DNA from: AP-15 sp036500965
GTDB lineage: Bacteria; Pseudomonadota; Alphaproteobacteria; ATCC43930; CGMCC-115725
DNA length: 27,717 nucleotides
Assembly (NCBI GenBank): GCA_036500965.1
Contig: DASYBC010000075.1
Location: 1 to 27,717, forward strand
Reading direction: 5' to 3'
Below are positions 16,012 to 24,293 of this stretch, piece after piece. Both the position numbers and the translations under genes were made by a program. The notes beneath the pieces were generated by a model that was not told the origin of the DNA, did not search any database, and worked only from the letters and a program-made list of their open reading frames with translations. Positions within the stretch are counted from its first letter, which is position 1. The number at the start of each line of letters is the position of its first letter.

Positions 16012-16761
16012 TCAGCCCTCGATCCTGAAGGTGAAGCGAGCCGGCCTTGCCAAGAGGCTGGCGGCAAAGGCGGCGGAGTTGTCCGCGACGGGCTTGAGCG
16101 CATTTCGATAGCGGTTGACGTCGAGCACCCGCGAGCGGGCATCGACAAACTCGTCTTTCGGGTCGAAATGGAGGCTTTCGAGCGGCTGGACGATCTCCAG
16201 GCTGCGCAAATGCCCCTCGAACAAGCCAAATAGGACATCGCGCGCCAGCCGCTCCAATCGCAGGGTCACCAGCGCGCCGCCGCCGCCTCGTCCGTTGGCG
16301 GTCGGATAGGCGCTGACCGTGAGCCCCCGCCACCCGGCGACGATGTCGGAGCGCAGCAGAAAACCGCTGAATTGAAAAGACCCCGCGACCGGCGGCAGCG
16401 CCTGGCTGGCGTCACGCCCCGCCTGCTCCCCTTGGCGGATCGTTCTCGCCTCGTCGATCAGCGTCTTGGTGTAAGTGGCGGCCATGACCTTGTTCAACAG
16501 CAGCCGAACGTCCGCGGGCGGCCCAATGCTCAACGCGCCGCCTAGCAGCGCTTCCATCCACACCGGGTCGACATAAAAGAAGCGCAGCGACTCGGTCGGC
16601 AGCATTCTCTCGTCCGGCACCAGATACTGAAACGGAACGCCATAGAGCAGCGTCAGCCGGCCGAGCCATCTCCTGGTGTCCTCGGGGAGCAGCGGCGCCT
16701 GATCAAGGATGTCGTTGCGTGTCCCCTCTTCATGGAGCGCGTCGAACAAATTTGTTGTCAT
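16012..16761 (-). CDS. Protein of unknown function (249 residues)
   Basis: The ATG at 16761 overlaps the stop of the upstream 473-residue gene (ATGA), which supports this start over a longer frame to 16812. Visible blocks are LFDALHEEGTRNDILDQAPL, RRWLGRLTLLYGVPFQYLVP, ESLRFFYVDPVWMEALLGGA and SGFLLRSDIVAGWRGLTVSA, and the protein ends in RFTFRIEG. No signal peptide or known catalytic motif is seen. The DPVWMEALLGGA and FLLRSDIVAGWRGL phrases resemble uncharacterised proteins that I associate with similar large-protein clusters, but I cannot name the family. It is co-translated with its neighbours and shares a frame with the following 1237-residue ORF across one TGA. Confidence 0.65.
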   Translation of the reverse strand: MTTNLFDALHEEGTRNDILDQAPLLPEDTRRWLGRLTLLYGVPFQYLVPDERMLPTESLRFFYVDPVWMEALLGGALSIGPPADVRLLLNKVMAATYTKTLIDEARTIRQGEQAGRDASQALPPVAGSFQFSGFLLRSDIVAGWRGLTVSAYPTANGRGGGGALVTLRLERLARDVLFGLFEGHLRSLEIVQPLESLHFDPKDEFVDARSRVLDVNRYRNALKPVADNSAAFAASLLARPARFTFRIEG

Positions 16762-18179
16762 GTTGAGCTGCCACTGTCGGTGTCGGCGTTCGCCGGGTCG
16801 GACAGCCACCATTCGGTCAGCAGCCCGACGACCAAATCATCCTGAAGCAGCAGCTTGGCTTTTTCCTCGATCGTATCGTCCGTTTTCAGTATTTTCTTGG
16901 CCTGCTCCAGTGTGCTATGGGCGACGTAGCCGTCGGTTCGGTGCAGCAGAGAATTGGCGAAGTCCAGATTCTGTAGGGCGAGGAGCCGGCCCAGCTGCCA
17001 AGCCGCCGCATAAGACGCGTTGAAAAAACCGGTGCCGGGATCGTATTGCAGCGCTTCGTCGGCATTGGTGTGGATCGGGTGGTATGAGCTGGTGGCGACC
17101 GGCATCGGGATCAACGGGCCGCGATACCAGGATACGCTCTGGCCGCCCTGCCGCAGGCGGTGGCTGAGCGCGGTGTAGCCGAGCTTTAACGCGTCAAGGG
17201 CCTTCTCGCTGCCGCCGTCCCGATCCGGCGCACCGGCGGCGTCCCGATCCGGCAAAATCCGCAGCCACACGTCTTTTTCGACTCCGTCTTTTTCGGTCAG
17301 GCCCTTGAGCAATTCGCCAAAGGTCTGCCCCTCGGAAACGTAGGTCCAATGGTGCAGGACTACCGGCTGAACCCATCCGGCCAGATTCGAGGCGGAATCC
17401 TCATTCCGCTGCTGCTTCAATATTTTGCCAAAGCCCTCGAGGGAGACCAGCAGGCCGTGGCTGCGGATCCCCTGCCGCGGCCGCCGGTTGCCGACGACCA
17501 CGGCCAGCCACCCGTCGCTGACCATATCCGCGGCATCCTTGTCTTCGCTTCCGACTTGCCTTGCATGAGCGAGAAAGCGCAGCTCGTCGGCAGCCGGCGC
17601 GATCTCGCGAAACCGCGCTATCGGGATCTTGGCGGCCAGGCAATGATCCTGCTCGCTCTGCGCAGGGTCGCTGTGCCCAGGCTCGGGCGCGGCGCGATCG
17701 ACGCGTTCGCCCGGCTCCTGCGCAATCTCCGGCCGCCAAACGCCCTCGGGCGGATTGAAGTAATCGAACAACGACAACGATTTGATCTCGATCTTATGTT
17801 CGGCGATCTCGTCGTCGTCGAGCGTCAGCAGCACCATCCATGGCGCAGGGAGCTCCCCCCCTCCGGCCGCGCCGTTGATGCTGCGCTCCCAGGGGAGGGT
17901 TTTGCGCGTCAGCACAATGTGCGGCAGCGCCTCGTGGAACGCCCCCGACTGCCCCGCCGGCGGGTAGACTGAATAAATCTCGCCCGGGCTGAGGCTAAAG
18001 CGCGGCGCTGACACGTAGACCGTCTTTTCCGCCGCGAATTCTATTGAATTCGGCTCGCTTGAAATCGTCAGCTGCTGGTTCGCTTTGATCGTGTACCGGC
18101 CGGCCGGCAATGGCGGCGCGAACCCGTCCGCAAACACAATTTCGAGGTTCGGTTTGGTCGCGTCAGGCGTATCGGGCAT
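16758..18179 (-). CDS. Protein of unknown function (473 residues)
   Basis: The ATG at 18179 lies 21 bases after the DUF6603-like gene. The N-terminal half has LPAGRYTIKANQQLTIS, FSLSPGEIYSVYPPAGQSGA, LPHIVLTRKTLPWERS and PWMVLLTLDDDE, which looks like a beta-rich scaffold domain. The C-terminal half has QSVSWYRGPLIPMPVATSSY, LQYDPGTGFFNASYAAAWQL and GRLLALQNLDFANSLLHR, a helical region that recurs in uncharacterised bacterial proteins. No export signal is seen. A short in-frame duplication gives PDRDAAGAPDRDGG. The overlap with the next ORF implies coupled translation and matched amounts. I cannot assign a function. Confidence 0.65.
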   Translation of the reverse strand: MPDTPDATKPNLEIVFADGFAPPLPAGRYTIKANQQLTISSEPNSIEFAAEKTVYVSAPRFSLSPGEIYSVYPPAGQSGAFHEALPHIVLTRKTLPWERSINGAAGGGELPAPWMVLLTLDDDEIAEHKIEIKSLSLFDYFNPPEGVWRPEIAQEPGERVDRAAPEPGHSDPAQSEQDHCLAAKIPIARFREIAPAADELRFLAHARQVGSEDKDAADMVSDGWLAVVVGNRRPRQGIRSHGLLVSLEGFGKILKQQRNEDSASNLAGWVQPVVLHHWTYVSEGQTFGELLKGLTEKDGVEKDVWLRILPDRDAAGAPDRDGGSEKALDALKLGYTALSHRLRQGGQSVSWYRGPLIPMPVATSSYHPIHTNADEALQYDPGTGFFNASYAAAWQLGRLLALQNLDFANSLLHRTDGYVAHSTLEQAKKILKTDDTIEEKAKLLLQDDLVVGLLTEWWLSDPANADTDSGSST

Positions 18180-18200
18180 CGCGTGTCGCCGCTCTTGCCG

Positions 18201-21200
18201 TTATTGTCGCTTCAGTTCGGCCAATGGCGGCAATTGGCCGAGCGCGACAAACGCCGGCGGGGTCGCCAGCATGTCCGCCTGCTGGGCATAGTCGGCCATT
18301 TGCGCGAGATCGATTGCCTCGGGCGTAAAATCGAACCCGAGCGCGTGCAATGCCGTGACGATCTTGCCCCTCCTCACGGCGTCGTCGCGCAAGATGTTGC
18401 CAAGCTCGTTGGCGCTTTTCTGGTCGGCGGGTTGGGCGGGCTCGCGGGAGAGCGTCGGCGGCTGGGCCGTCGGCCGCGACACCTCGTCGAGCCCGGGCGA
18501 GGCCTTTGCCTCTTTTGGCGGTCGCGGCTGCCCGACAAACAGGCGTACGCCGCTCAACGCATCGTTGATGACTTTCGCCTCGATTGGCCGATTGTCCGAT
18601 GCCGAGGGGGCCGGGTTGCGGCTCCACAGCGCCTCGGGAAGGCCCTTGGTGATCGGCCCCGACTCCAGCCCATCATAAGGTTGGCGAGGTGTGTCGGCGC
18701 GCGCGAAAGAAATCTTCAGCTCCGATTTGATCGACGTCTCGGCCAAGGGCCGAATGCCAAAATTGGTCTCGAGCTTCTCGCCGCTCCGGTTCAGCGGCTT
18801 ATCGTTGAGCACGATTTGGGTGACCGGAATATAGGTATCGACCGTCAGCCCAAGCTCGGAGGGATTGATGATAATCAGGCCCTTTTCTTTGACCTCGCGC
18901 AGCAGGCCGCCGGTGATCGTGACGCTGAGCGGTGCCGGTTTGTTGTCGATATGCGGGATGAACCGGCCGCAGAAGTCGTTCCATTTGATTGGCGCCGGCG
19001 TGCGCGGCACGTTGGCGGCCCCGATATGGACGGTAAAGGCGGCGATCCCGAGATCGATATAGGCTATGCCGGCAAACTCCGGTCCCCAGATGCTGAGCGA
19101 AGCGCCGAGTTGAAACGAGATGACCGAGGTTAATTCGCCAAGCCGCAAGGTAAACGACGCGCCGATAAAGATGCCGATATCCGCTTCGTAATGGAACGGC
19201 GCCCAGGCCATCAGAAAATCGGCGTAAGCCTCGAACCACGCCGCGAAATCCCCCGAGCGATAGATCGCGGTCAGGCGGCAGCCGGCCATCAGGCAAGACG
19301 GGGTCAGCGCGAAATAGCACTCGCCCTTGACGGTCACGCCCGCATCGGGCAACTGCCAGTTGAAGCCGATCCGCGGCACGCGCGGGTAATGATCCGGCAG
19401 CTTGAAACGCGGATGATAACCGCCGAGGGTCAGGACAAAATCGCCGGAATGGTCGGCAAATACCGGGTTGGTCGGCTTGAACCAGATGCAGAAGGCGAAG
19501 CCGCCGGTTAATTTGCAGCTCGTGTCGAACAGATAGGAATTCGAGGTCAGGACGGCGCGCGCCGCGAGCAGGCCATCGTCAGGGGCAAAGCGAACACTGA
19601 GCGCCAGCTCGACCATTACAAATGGTCGCGGGGCGGGCAACCCTTCGACCTTTGGCGGCTGCTGCATCGTCGCCAAACCGAGCAGCGCCAGCTCGAACCG
19701 CACGCCGAATTGAACCGTGATCAGCGCAAAGGCGTCGATCAGCTTGAACGAGGTGAATTTGACGCCGGCCGCCAGCCAATACTGCCCCTGCATGACCGGG
19801 AAATGGTCGCCTGACAGTTGCTCCAACATGCTTGGCGATCCGCCGGGCGACCCCGACCCGAGGGCAGAAGTCGAGCCGCCTGCGGGTGGCGCCACCAGGC
19901 TGACCAGCGGGAATTTGTTGACGTCCTCGATCGGCGGGATCGTCAAGCCGCGATTATAGCCAAACCCTGCGGCCAATCCCTGCACGACAAAGCAGGGTGG
20001 GCCGCCGATCACGCCGATATACGCGCCAAAGATGAACAGCGAGGGATCGCGCTGCTCGGTCTGCCCATAAGCCCCGATCGCGGCGATCGAGAACATTTCG
20101 GCGCGGATCAGCGCCATGCCGGCGTAATCCCCTTTTGGGGTTTTCAGAAAGGCGCCGCTGATCGAGACCGGCCCGGCCTTGAAGCCGATTTCCAGCCCGT
20201 CGAGCCCGAATTCGAGATCTTGCACCGTCAGCTTGGCGAGCTTGGCCGGCTCGACGCTGACCCGCAACCCGGCAAGGGCGACCTTCAGCCCGAGGAGGTC
20301 CACCCCGGCGTCGAGCAGAAAGCCGAGCTTGCCCCGATCCCACTCGCCGCCGATCCGCCGCAGCTCGAGCGGCCCAAAAGTCTTTTGCACATTGACCCAT
20401 TTGCGCATGCGCTGGTCGCCACCGGCAGCGGCACCTGGCGCCGGAGCGGTTTGCGTTGGCGGCAGGGCGGGGGCTGAACCGGCGCCGGATAGGGCCGCCG
20501 GTCTGGCCGGCATTGCCGATGATGCGGGGGCTGGCAGCGCAGCCCTGGCCCCGGCGCCATTCTGCGGCGGCAATGTAATGTCGGTGTAGGATTCCTTGGT
20601 GCCGAACCGCGCGGAGAACGAAAAACCCTTGGCGAAAGCCTGGCCCTGGGCCTCGCCGTCGAACAGCGCCAGCCGCTCGATCGCGTCGCTGGCGAAATAG
20701 ACGCCGAGATGGCTGACGCCGAGATCGCCCAGCAATTTGCCGATAATGGCCGAGCCGCCGATCGCCGCAAGCTCGATGCGCTCGCGGGTCAGGGCGCGGA
20801 TGCCGGCGACATACCGGGTGCCGGCCGGCGCGTCATCCGGCGCGCCACCCGGCCTCTGTTCGCCGCTGAGCCGGCCAAAGGCGAACGACAAATCGAGCTC
20901 TTTGATCGGCGCACCGGCGCCGAGCAGAATCTTGAGATCATTGAGGCGCAGCAGCAGCGCCGCGGACTGGCTGCGATAGACGAACTCCAGCGACGGCAGC
21001 TTAATCTCGGGAAAGGCGCTCCAATTTTGCGCTTCGGAAGGGAAAGCCTGCTTCAGGAAATCGCCGAGCGTCGCATCCTTGGCATCGACCGTGCCGGTGA
21101 ACGTAACACCCTCGGCACCGCGGATCACCGCCTCCAGCCGACAAGCGTACTCATGAAAGCGGCCGCGCAGGCCAAGGGTGATCTCGGTCAGCTGGCCGGC

Positions 21201-21248
21201 TTGATCGGCGGCCCCGGTTGCCCGTTTGCCGTCGTCGATCGACTGCAT
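18201..21248 (-). CDS. DUF6603-like large protein
   Basis: The 1015-residue product starts at an ATG with AGGGGGA upstream. Residues 1 to about 225 form an N-terminal alpha/beta part (ITLGLRGRFHEYACRLEAVI, LSFAFGRLSGEQ). Residues of about 230-275 are a Pro/Ala linker. From about 280 onward, WVNVQKTFGPLELRRIGGEW, LAKLTVQDLEFGLDGLEIGF, FIFGAYIGVIGGPPCFVVQG, LAAGFGYNRGL and AWFEAYADFLMAWAPFHYEA match my memory of the DUF6603 domain: long amphipathic beta strands with Gly-rich turns. There is no signal peptide. The strand pattern suggests a large beta-barrel or beta-solenoid. The family has no known function to me. It is the centre of a same-strand gene block and presumably its defining component. 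Confidence 0.65.
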   Translation of the reverse strand: MQSIDDGKRATGAADQAGQLTEITLGLRGRFHEYACRLEAVIRGAEGVTFTGTVDAKDATLGDFLKQAFPSEAQNWSAFPEIKLPSLEFVYRSQSAALLLRLNDLKILLGAGAPIKELDLSFAFGRLSGEQRPGGAPDDAPAGTRYVAGIRALTRERIELAAIGGSAIIGKLLGDLGVSHLGVYFASDAIERLALFDGEAQGQAFAKGFSFSARFGTKESYTDITLPPQNGAGARAALPAPASSAMPARPAALSGAGSAPALPPTQTAPAPGAAAGGDQRMRKWVNVQKTFGPLELRRIGGEWDRGKLGFLLDAGVDLLGLKVALAGLRVSVEPAKLAKLTVQDLEFGLDGLEIGFKAGPVSISGAFLKTPKGDYAGMALIRAEMFSIAAIGAYGQTEQRDPSLFIFGAYIGVIGGPPCFVVQGLAAGFGYNRGLTIPPIEDVNKFPLVSLVAPPAGGSTSALGSGSPGGSPSMLEQLSGDHFPVMQGQYWLAAGVKFTSFKLIDAFALITVQFGVRFELALLGLATMQQPPKVEGLPAPRPFVMVELALSVRFAPDDGLLAARAVLTSNSYLFDTSCKLTGGFAFCIWFKPTNPVFADHSGDFVLTLGGYHPRFKLPDHYPRVPRIGFNWQLPDAGVTVKGECYFALTPSCLMAGCRLTAIYRSGDFAAWFEAYADFLMAWAPFHYEADIGIFIGASFTLRLGELTSVISFQLGASLSIWGPEFAGIAYIDLGIAAFTVHIGAANVPRTPAPIKWNDFCGRFIPHIDNKPAPLSVTITGGLLREVKEKGLIIINPSELGLTVDTYIPVTQIVLNDKPLNRSGEKLETNFGIRPLAETSIKSELKISFARADTPRQPYDGLESGPITKGLPEALWSRNPAPSASDNRPIEAKVINDALSGVRLFVGQPRPPKEAKASPGLDEVSRPTAQPPTLSREPAQPADQKSANELGNILRDDAVRRGKIVTALHALGFDFTPEAIDLAQMADYAQQADMLATPPAFVALGQLPPLAELKRQ

Positions 21249-21360
21249 CGCTATGCGTCCCCCTATCGGCCACCGGGTCGGGCGTTGCCAGCCCGCCGCT
21301 CAATGAGGCGATGCCAGACCCCGGCGTCGCCCGACCCCGTTCCGACGTCGCCAGGTTGCC

Positions 21361-22134
21361 CTATGTGGCTGGCGCGGGGGATGGTTGGTCGTCGCTAACC
21401 GGCTTGGCGGGGGCCGGATCATCCGATCCGTTTTTGAGCAGTTTCGTATCGTCGGCGGCCACGGCTTTCTCGAGCTCATCAGCTTTTTTGAGCTGAGCGG
21501 GTTCGGGGAGAGTGAACTTGGGAAAGACCACGGTCGGCACCTTGGTGAAATCGTAATCCTTTGGAGCGTTGACGATCCCGAGGCACGCCTGCTCCAATTT
21601 GACGTCCCCGAACAAGGTTAAACCGTCGGGGTTCTGATCATTCGCGAAATCGACGACGATACCGAATTTGAAGGCGTTCTCGGCGACGCCGTTCACCTCA
21701 AAGCATCTGACGTCAAGATCTGTGATCCAGATATTCGCCGTAAACAATTCGGCCAGCAGGTTGACCACCTCTTTCGGATAGCGATCAAGCGCTGTGAGAT
21801 GGTCTTCTACCTGTGCCTTCGTCACCTTGGACTGAGACGCAACTTTGCCTGTGGTGGGGTCACGCTTGTTGACCAGCAGGGCGTCGACCTGGGTGCGCCA
21901 AGAATTGTTCAGCCAGGCGCCAATGGTCAAGGCGTTTCCCAATTTCGCCGGCTTGTCCAGCTTTAAGATCATGTTCTTGCCGGCAACCGCGCTGACCGAC
22001 ACTTTTTCGTCCTCGATCCTGAGCTTGCCCAGAACATAGACCGTCGTTTCGTTCGCCGCGGGTTTAGCCGGGGGAACCGTGGCCGGGTCTGCGGGAACCG
22101 TGGCCGGCGCTACTACGCCTGCGGATTTTGCCAT
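21361..22134 (-). CDS. Protein of unknown function upstream of DUF6603 gene
   Basis: The 257-residue product starts at an ATG with a very strong GGAGGAGGGAG site. An Ala/Pro/Val-rich N-terminus contains a short repeat (ATVPADPATVPPAKPA). A compact domain follows (about 30-225): TTVYVLGKLRIEDEKVSVSA, KLGNALTIGAWLNNSWRTQV, ANIWITDLDVRCFEVNGVAE, FGIVVDFANDQNPDGLTLFG and VKLEQACLGIVNAPKDYDFT. The C-terminus is charged and Pro-rich. There is no signal peptide. It lies 112 bases before the DUF6603-like gene on the same strand and is probably the first gene of the operon. The strong ribosome site suggests it is made in larger amounts than its neighbours. Function unknown. Confidence 0.65.
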   Translation of the reverse strand: MAKSAGVVAPATVPADPATVPPAKPAANETTVYVLGKLRIEDEKVSVSAVAGKNMILKLDKPAKLGNALTIGAWLNNSWRTQVDALLVNKRDPTTGKVASQSKVTKAQVEDHLTALDRYPKEVVNLLAELFTANIWITDLDVRCFEVNGVAENAFKFGIVVDFANDQNPDGLTLFGDVKLEQACLGIVNAPKDYDFTKVPTVVFPKFTLPEPAQLKKADELEKAVAADDTKLLKNGSDDPAPAKPVSDDQPSPAPAT

Positions 22135-22392
22135 TGTCTCCCTCCTCCTTCTCTGAAGTAAATTTGCGAAGCCGGGTCCGTTGCGCTATGCCACGGGTGG
22201 CGGCCCCGCCAGCTGATGTCACGCCTGCCGAGGCGCCCAAGGGCGCTCAGTCTTGTTATGGTGGACGTGCGGCATGGCAAGCCTCCTGAGCGTTGGATGC
22301 GGCGGGCGGTCTTGCCAAAACATCGCTTGCCATGTTGCTTCCCAGCGTCGCTGATGCCGCGATCGGCCAGCGCCTAATCCCCAAGCCAGCGC
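22135..22392. other. Intergenic region, probable operon leader
   Basis: The 258 bases between the muramidase stop and the 257-residue gene hold the strong GGAGGAGGGAG site at the 3' end (minus strand) and a short perfect palindrome at 22233-22246 (gcgccc-aa-gggcgc) without a T-run. A promoter for the large operon is expected here, but I could not see a convincing one. Confidence 0.3.
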
Positions 22393-22403
22393 CTAATCCC
22401 CAA
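22366..22403. repeat. 19-bp perfect tandem duplication at muramidase stop
   Basis: Two head-to-tail copies of gccagcgcctaatccccaa. The muramidase TAG falls in the copy nearer the gene, and the other copy lies just past it. The perfect identity suggests recent slippage. Confidence 0.85.
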
Positions 22404-23715
22404 GAAAGAGGGCGTCGAGCATCTTTGGATCGGTCGCAACCGCGGCGACGCCGCGCCGGGACCGAGCGAATGCGGCCAGTGCCGCCGTTGTCTTCGGGCC
22501 GACAAGCCCGTCAATGCCGCCGGTGTCAAAACCCCTGAGCGCGAGCAGCTGCTGCACCAACCGGATATCGGCGCTGCGGTTTTGCCCGAAACGGCGGCGC
22601 GTCTCGGCCTCGAGCGCGGCGAGCAAATCAGCATCGGCTTGGCCGGTCGCGGGTACGCCCTGAGCCTTCTGAAATTCGGCGATCGCCGCGCGTGTGCGCG
22701 GACCGGGCTTGCCGTCAACCGGCCCGGGATTGCCGCCGAGATAGGCGAGCAGCGACTGGGCCAATCGCAGATCTGGGGCCGCGACCCGCGCGGCGGTCGG
22801 CGGCGGCGCGCCCGCCCGCGGCGCGTCGGCTGCGCGGGGCAGCCGCTCCAGCAGGGCAGCATGCAGATCATGGTAGCTCGCGGACATGTCCGGAAGGCCG
22901 TTCGCTGCGGTGAATGCGGCGATTGCCGCCCGCGTGCGATCGCCGACGAGGCCGTCGATTTTTCCCGGGTTGAAGCCGTGGTAGGACAACAGCAGCTGCA
23001 CGCCGCGGATGGTCAGATTGGGCAATCCCCCGTCGGCAGCCCTGGTGTGGGCCGCTGCCAGCTTCTCGTCGTAGCGGTTGGCCGCAAAGCCCGGCCCGTT
23101 GTAGCGGCGGGCGAACCCCGACCAGTCGCGCCGCTGCAGGGCGGTGTGCATCCCGCTCGCCCGCATAAACGACGCCATCGCCAGGATTTGCTCGTTTTCG
23201 CCCTGCATCATCTGCGCGACCATGGCTTCGACATCGGCGAACCCGGCCGGAGCGGCGTTGAAACCCATGATCTGGCCGAGACCCCAGGATGCGCTCTCGA
23301 GTGCTGCACGCCGGTCGCAGGCGACCGCCGCCTCCAGCCGCATAAACTGGGGGGCGCCCGAGGGGCCGTAGCCCCCTGGCGGGCCGCTGATCTCGGGATG
23401 AGAGGCGTCGAAGCGGCTGCCGGTGCGCCGGCTGAACACATGCCTCTCGAACAGGATGGCGGGCCGCCGGTCGGGCAGGAAACCGCAGCCCGCCGTCTCG
23501 ACGACAATCACCGACCATAAGACCGCCGGATCAACCCCGGCATGCGCCGCCGCTGCCGCCAAGCCATCCTGATGGAGCGGCCGGGCGGCGCCGGCGAAGT
23601 TCATGCCAAGCGCTCGCGGAGCGAATGCCGGCTGCCCAACTGGCACCGGCCGGCCAATGCCGTGCAGCGGCGATGCGACTTCCTTGGACCGCTTTCGAAC
23701 ATGCTGCCCGCTCAC
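22393..23715 (-). CDS. N-acetylmuramidase with three peptidoglycan-binding domains
   Basis: Residues of about 50-220 match the N-acetylmuramidase family (PF11860, formerly DUF3380). VLWSVIVVETAGCGFLPDRR holds the likely catalytic Glu (E73), followed by ILFERHVFSRRTG, SWGLGQIMGFN and FARRYNGPGFAANRYDEKLA. Three PG_binding_1 repeats follow: RGVQLLLSYHGFNPGKIDGL, LAQSLLAYLGGNPGPVDGKP and LVQQLLALRGFDTGGIDGLV, each with the G-x-x-T-x-A-A-I/L-A-x-F end. It would cut peptidoglycan glycan strands. No signal peptide is visible with the GTG start at 23715 or the alternative ATG at 23604. Phage-type endolysins are similar, but three binding repeats and the absence of a holin are unusual. It lies upstream of the main operon on the same strand. 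Confidence 0.8.
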   Translation of the reverse strand: MSGQHVRKRSKEVASPLHGIGRPVPVGQPAFAPRALGMNFAGAARPLHQDGLAAAAAHAGVDPAVLWSVIVVETAGCGFLPDRRPAILFERHVFSRRTGSRFDASHPEISGPPGGYGPSGAPQFMRLEAAVACDRRAALESASWGLGQIMGFNAAPAGFADVEAMVAQMMQGENEQILAMASFMRASGMHTALQRRDWSGFARRYNGPGFAANRYDEKLAAAHTRAADGGLPNLTIRGVQLLLSYHGFNPGKIDGLVGDRTRAAIAAFTAANGLPDMSASYHDLHAALLERLPRAADAPRAGAPPPTAARVAAPDLRLAQSLLAYLGGNPGPVDGKPGPRTRAAIAEFQKAQGVPATGQADADLLAALEAETRRRFGQNRSADIRLVQQLLALRGFDTGGIDGLVGPKTTAALAAFARSRRGVAAVATDPKMLDALFLGD

Positions 23716-24293
23716 TCGACCGGATATCGGTTAACAGCTTAAATTCATACTAGCAGAAAATCGATGCAAAAAAGCGAATCGCCAGGGCAGAAATCGAAAA
23801 AAATTCGTTAAGTTCGCTCGGCATCGTCCCGCCCACCTCCATCCCGGCCGCCAGGCAAACGCACAACCGCTTAGGTTCAAAAAGGCTTGTGTTTAAACCA
23901 GCTGGGAAGAGGGACGGCTTTTAGCTCGCTCGGTTAGCGCCGCAAGCGTCGTGTCGCAGCGCCTCGAACGGAAACTCGCCAACAGCGCAAGCGTATCCTT
24001 TGGTGAACTGTCCGAAATTGGCGAACACAAATTTCGCCGCTACCCTGAAAAATTCACCGAATCCCGTGAAAGGGACGGGCGGGGAGCGGCATAAACCGTT
24101 GGTTTCGTGTATGACCCAACTTCCACCGTTTTGAGTAATTTTGCGGATGAGGACCGCAGAAATGCTGAGGGTGTGATCAAGCCGCACAGAATATGGTGCT
24201 AAATCCGGCAGACAATTTCAATAGAGCTGCAGGATTAGGCTTGAGTTATATCGCAGAATCGTGGTGCTGCTGCTGCGAGCAGGGTGCAGCACC
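23716..24293. other. Intergenic region between muramidase and IS1634 fragment
   Basis: Bases of about 23740-23830 are notably A+T-rich against the background and could hold the muramidase promoter (minus strand), but no -35/-10 pair has good spacing. A minus-strand frame at 23921-24187 (88 codons, GTG start, no ribosome site) contains ITQNGGSWVIHETNG, which I cannot assign. It may be an IS or gene remnant. The left end of the IS1634-type element probably lies between about 24180 and 24290. Confidence 0.3.

Noticed and set aside
14728..16233. 501-residue plus-strand frame opposite the 1237-residue gene
   Set aside because: Composition is Arg/Gln-rich without domain features, and it lies antisense to co-translated genes. 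It is a GC-driven shadow.
22233..22246. Palindrome gcgccc-aa-gggcgc as a rho-independent terminator
   Set aside because: The loop is only two bases and no T-run follows on either strand.
4764..23715. Extracellular contractile injection system, T6SS or ordinary prophage tail
   Set aside because: Collar and fibre-like domains plus a muramidase suggested this, but I see no sheath, tube, baseplate (gp25-like, VgrG), AAA+ ATPase, terminase, portal or capsid gene, and the fibres carry export signals.
23921..24187. 88-codon minus-strand ORF
   Set aside because: GTG start without a ribosome site and no recognisable domain. It may be an IS-associated remnant, so it is mentioned only in the intergenic entry.
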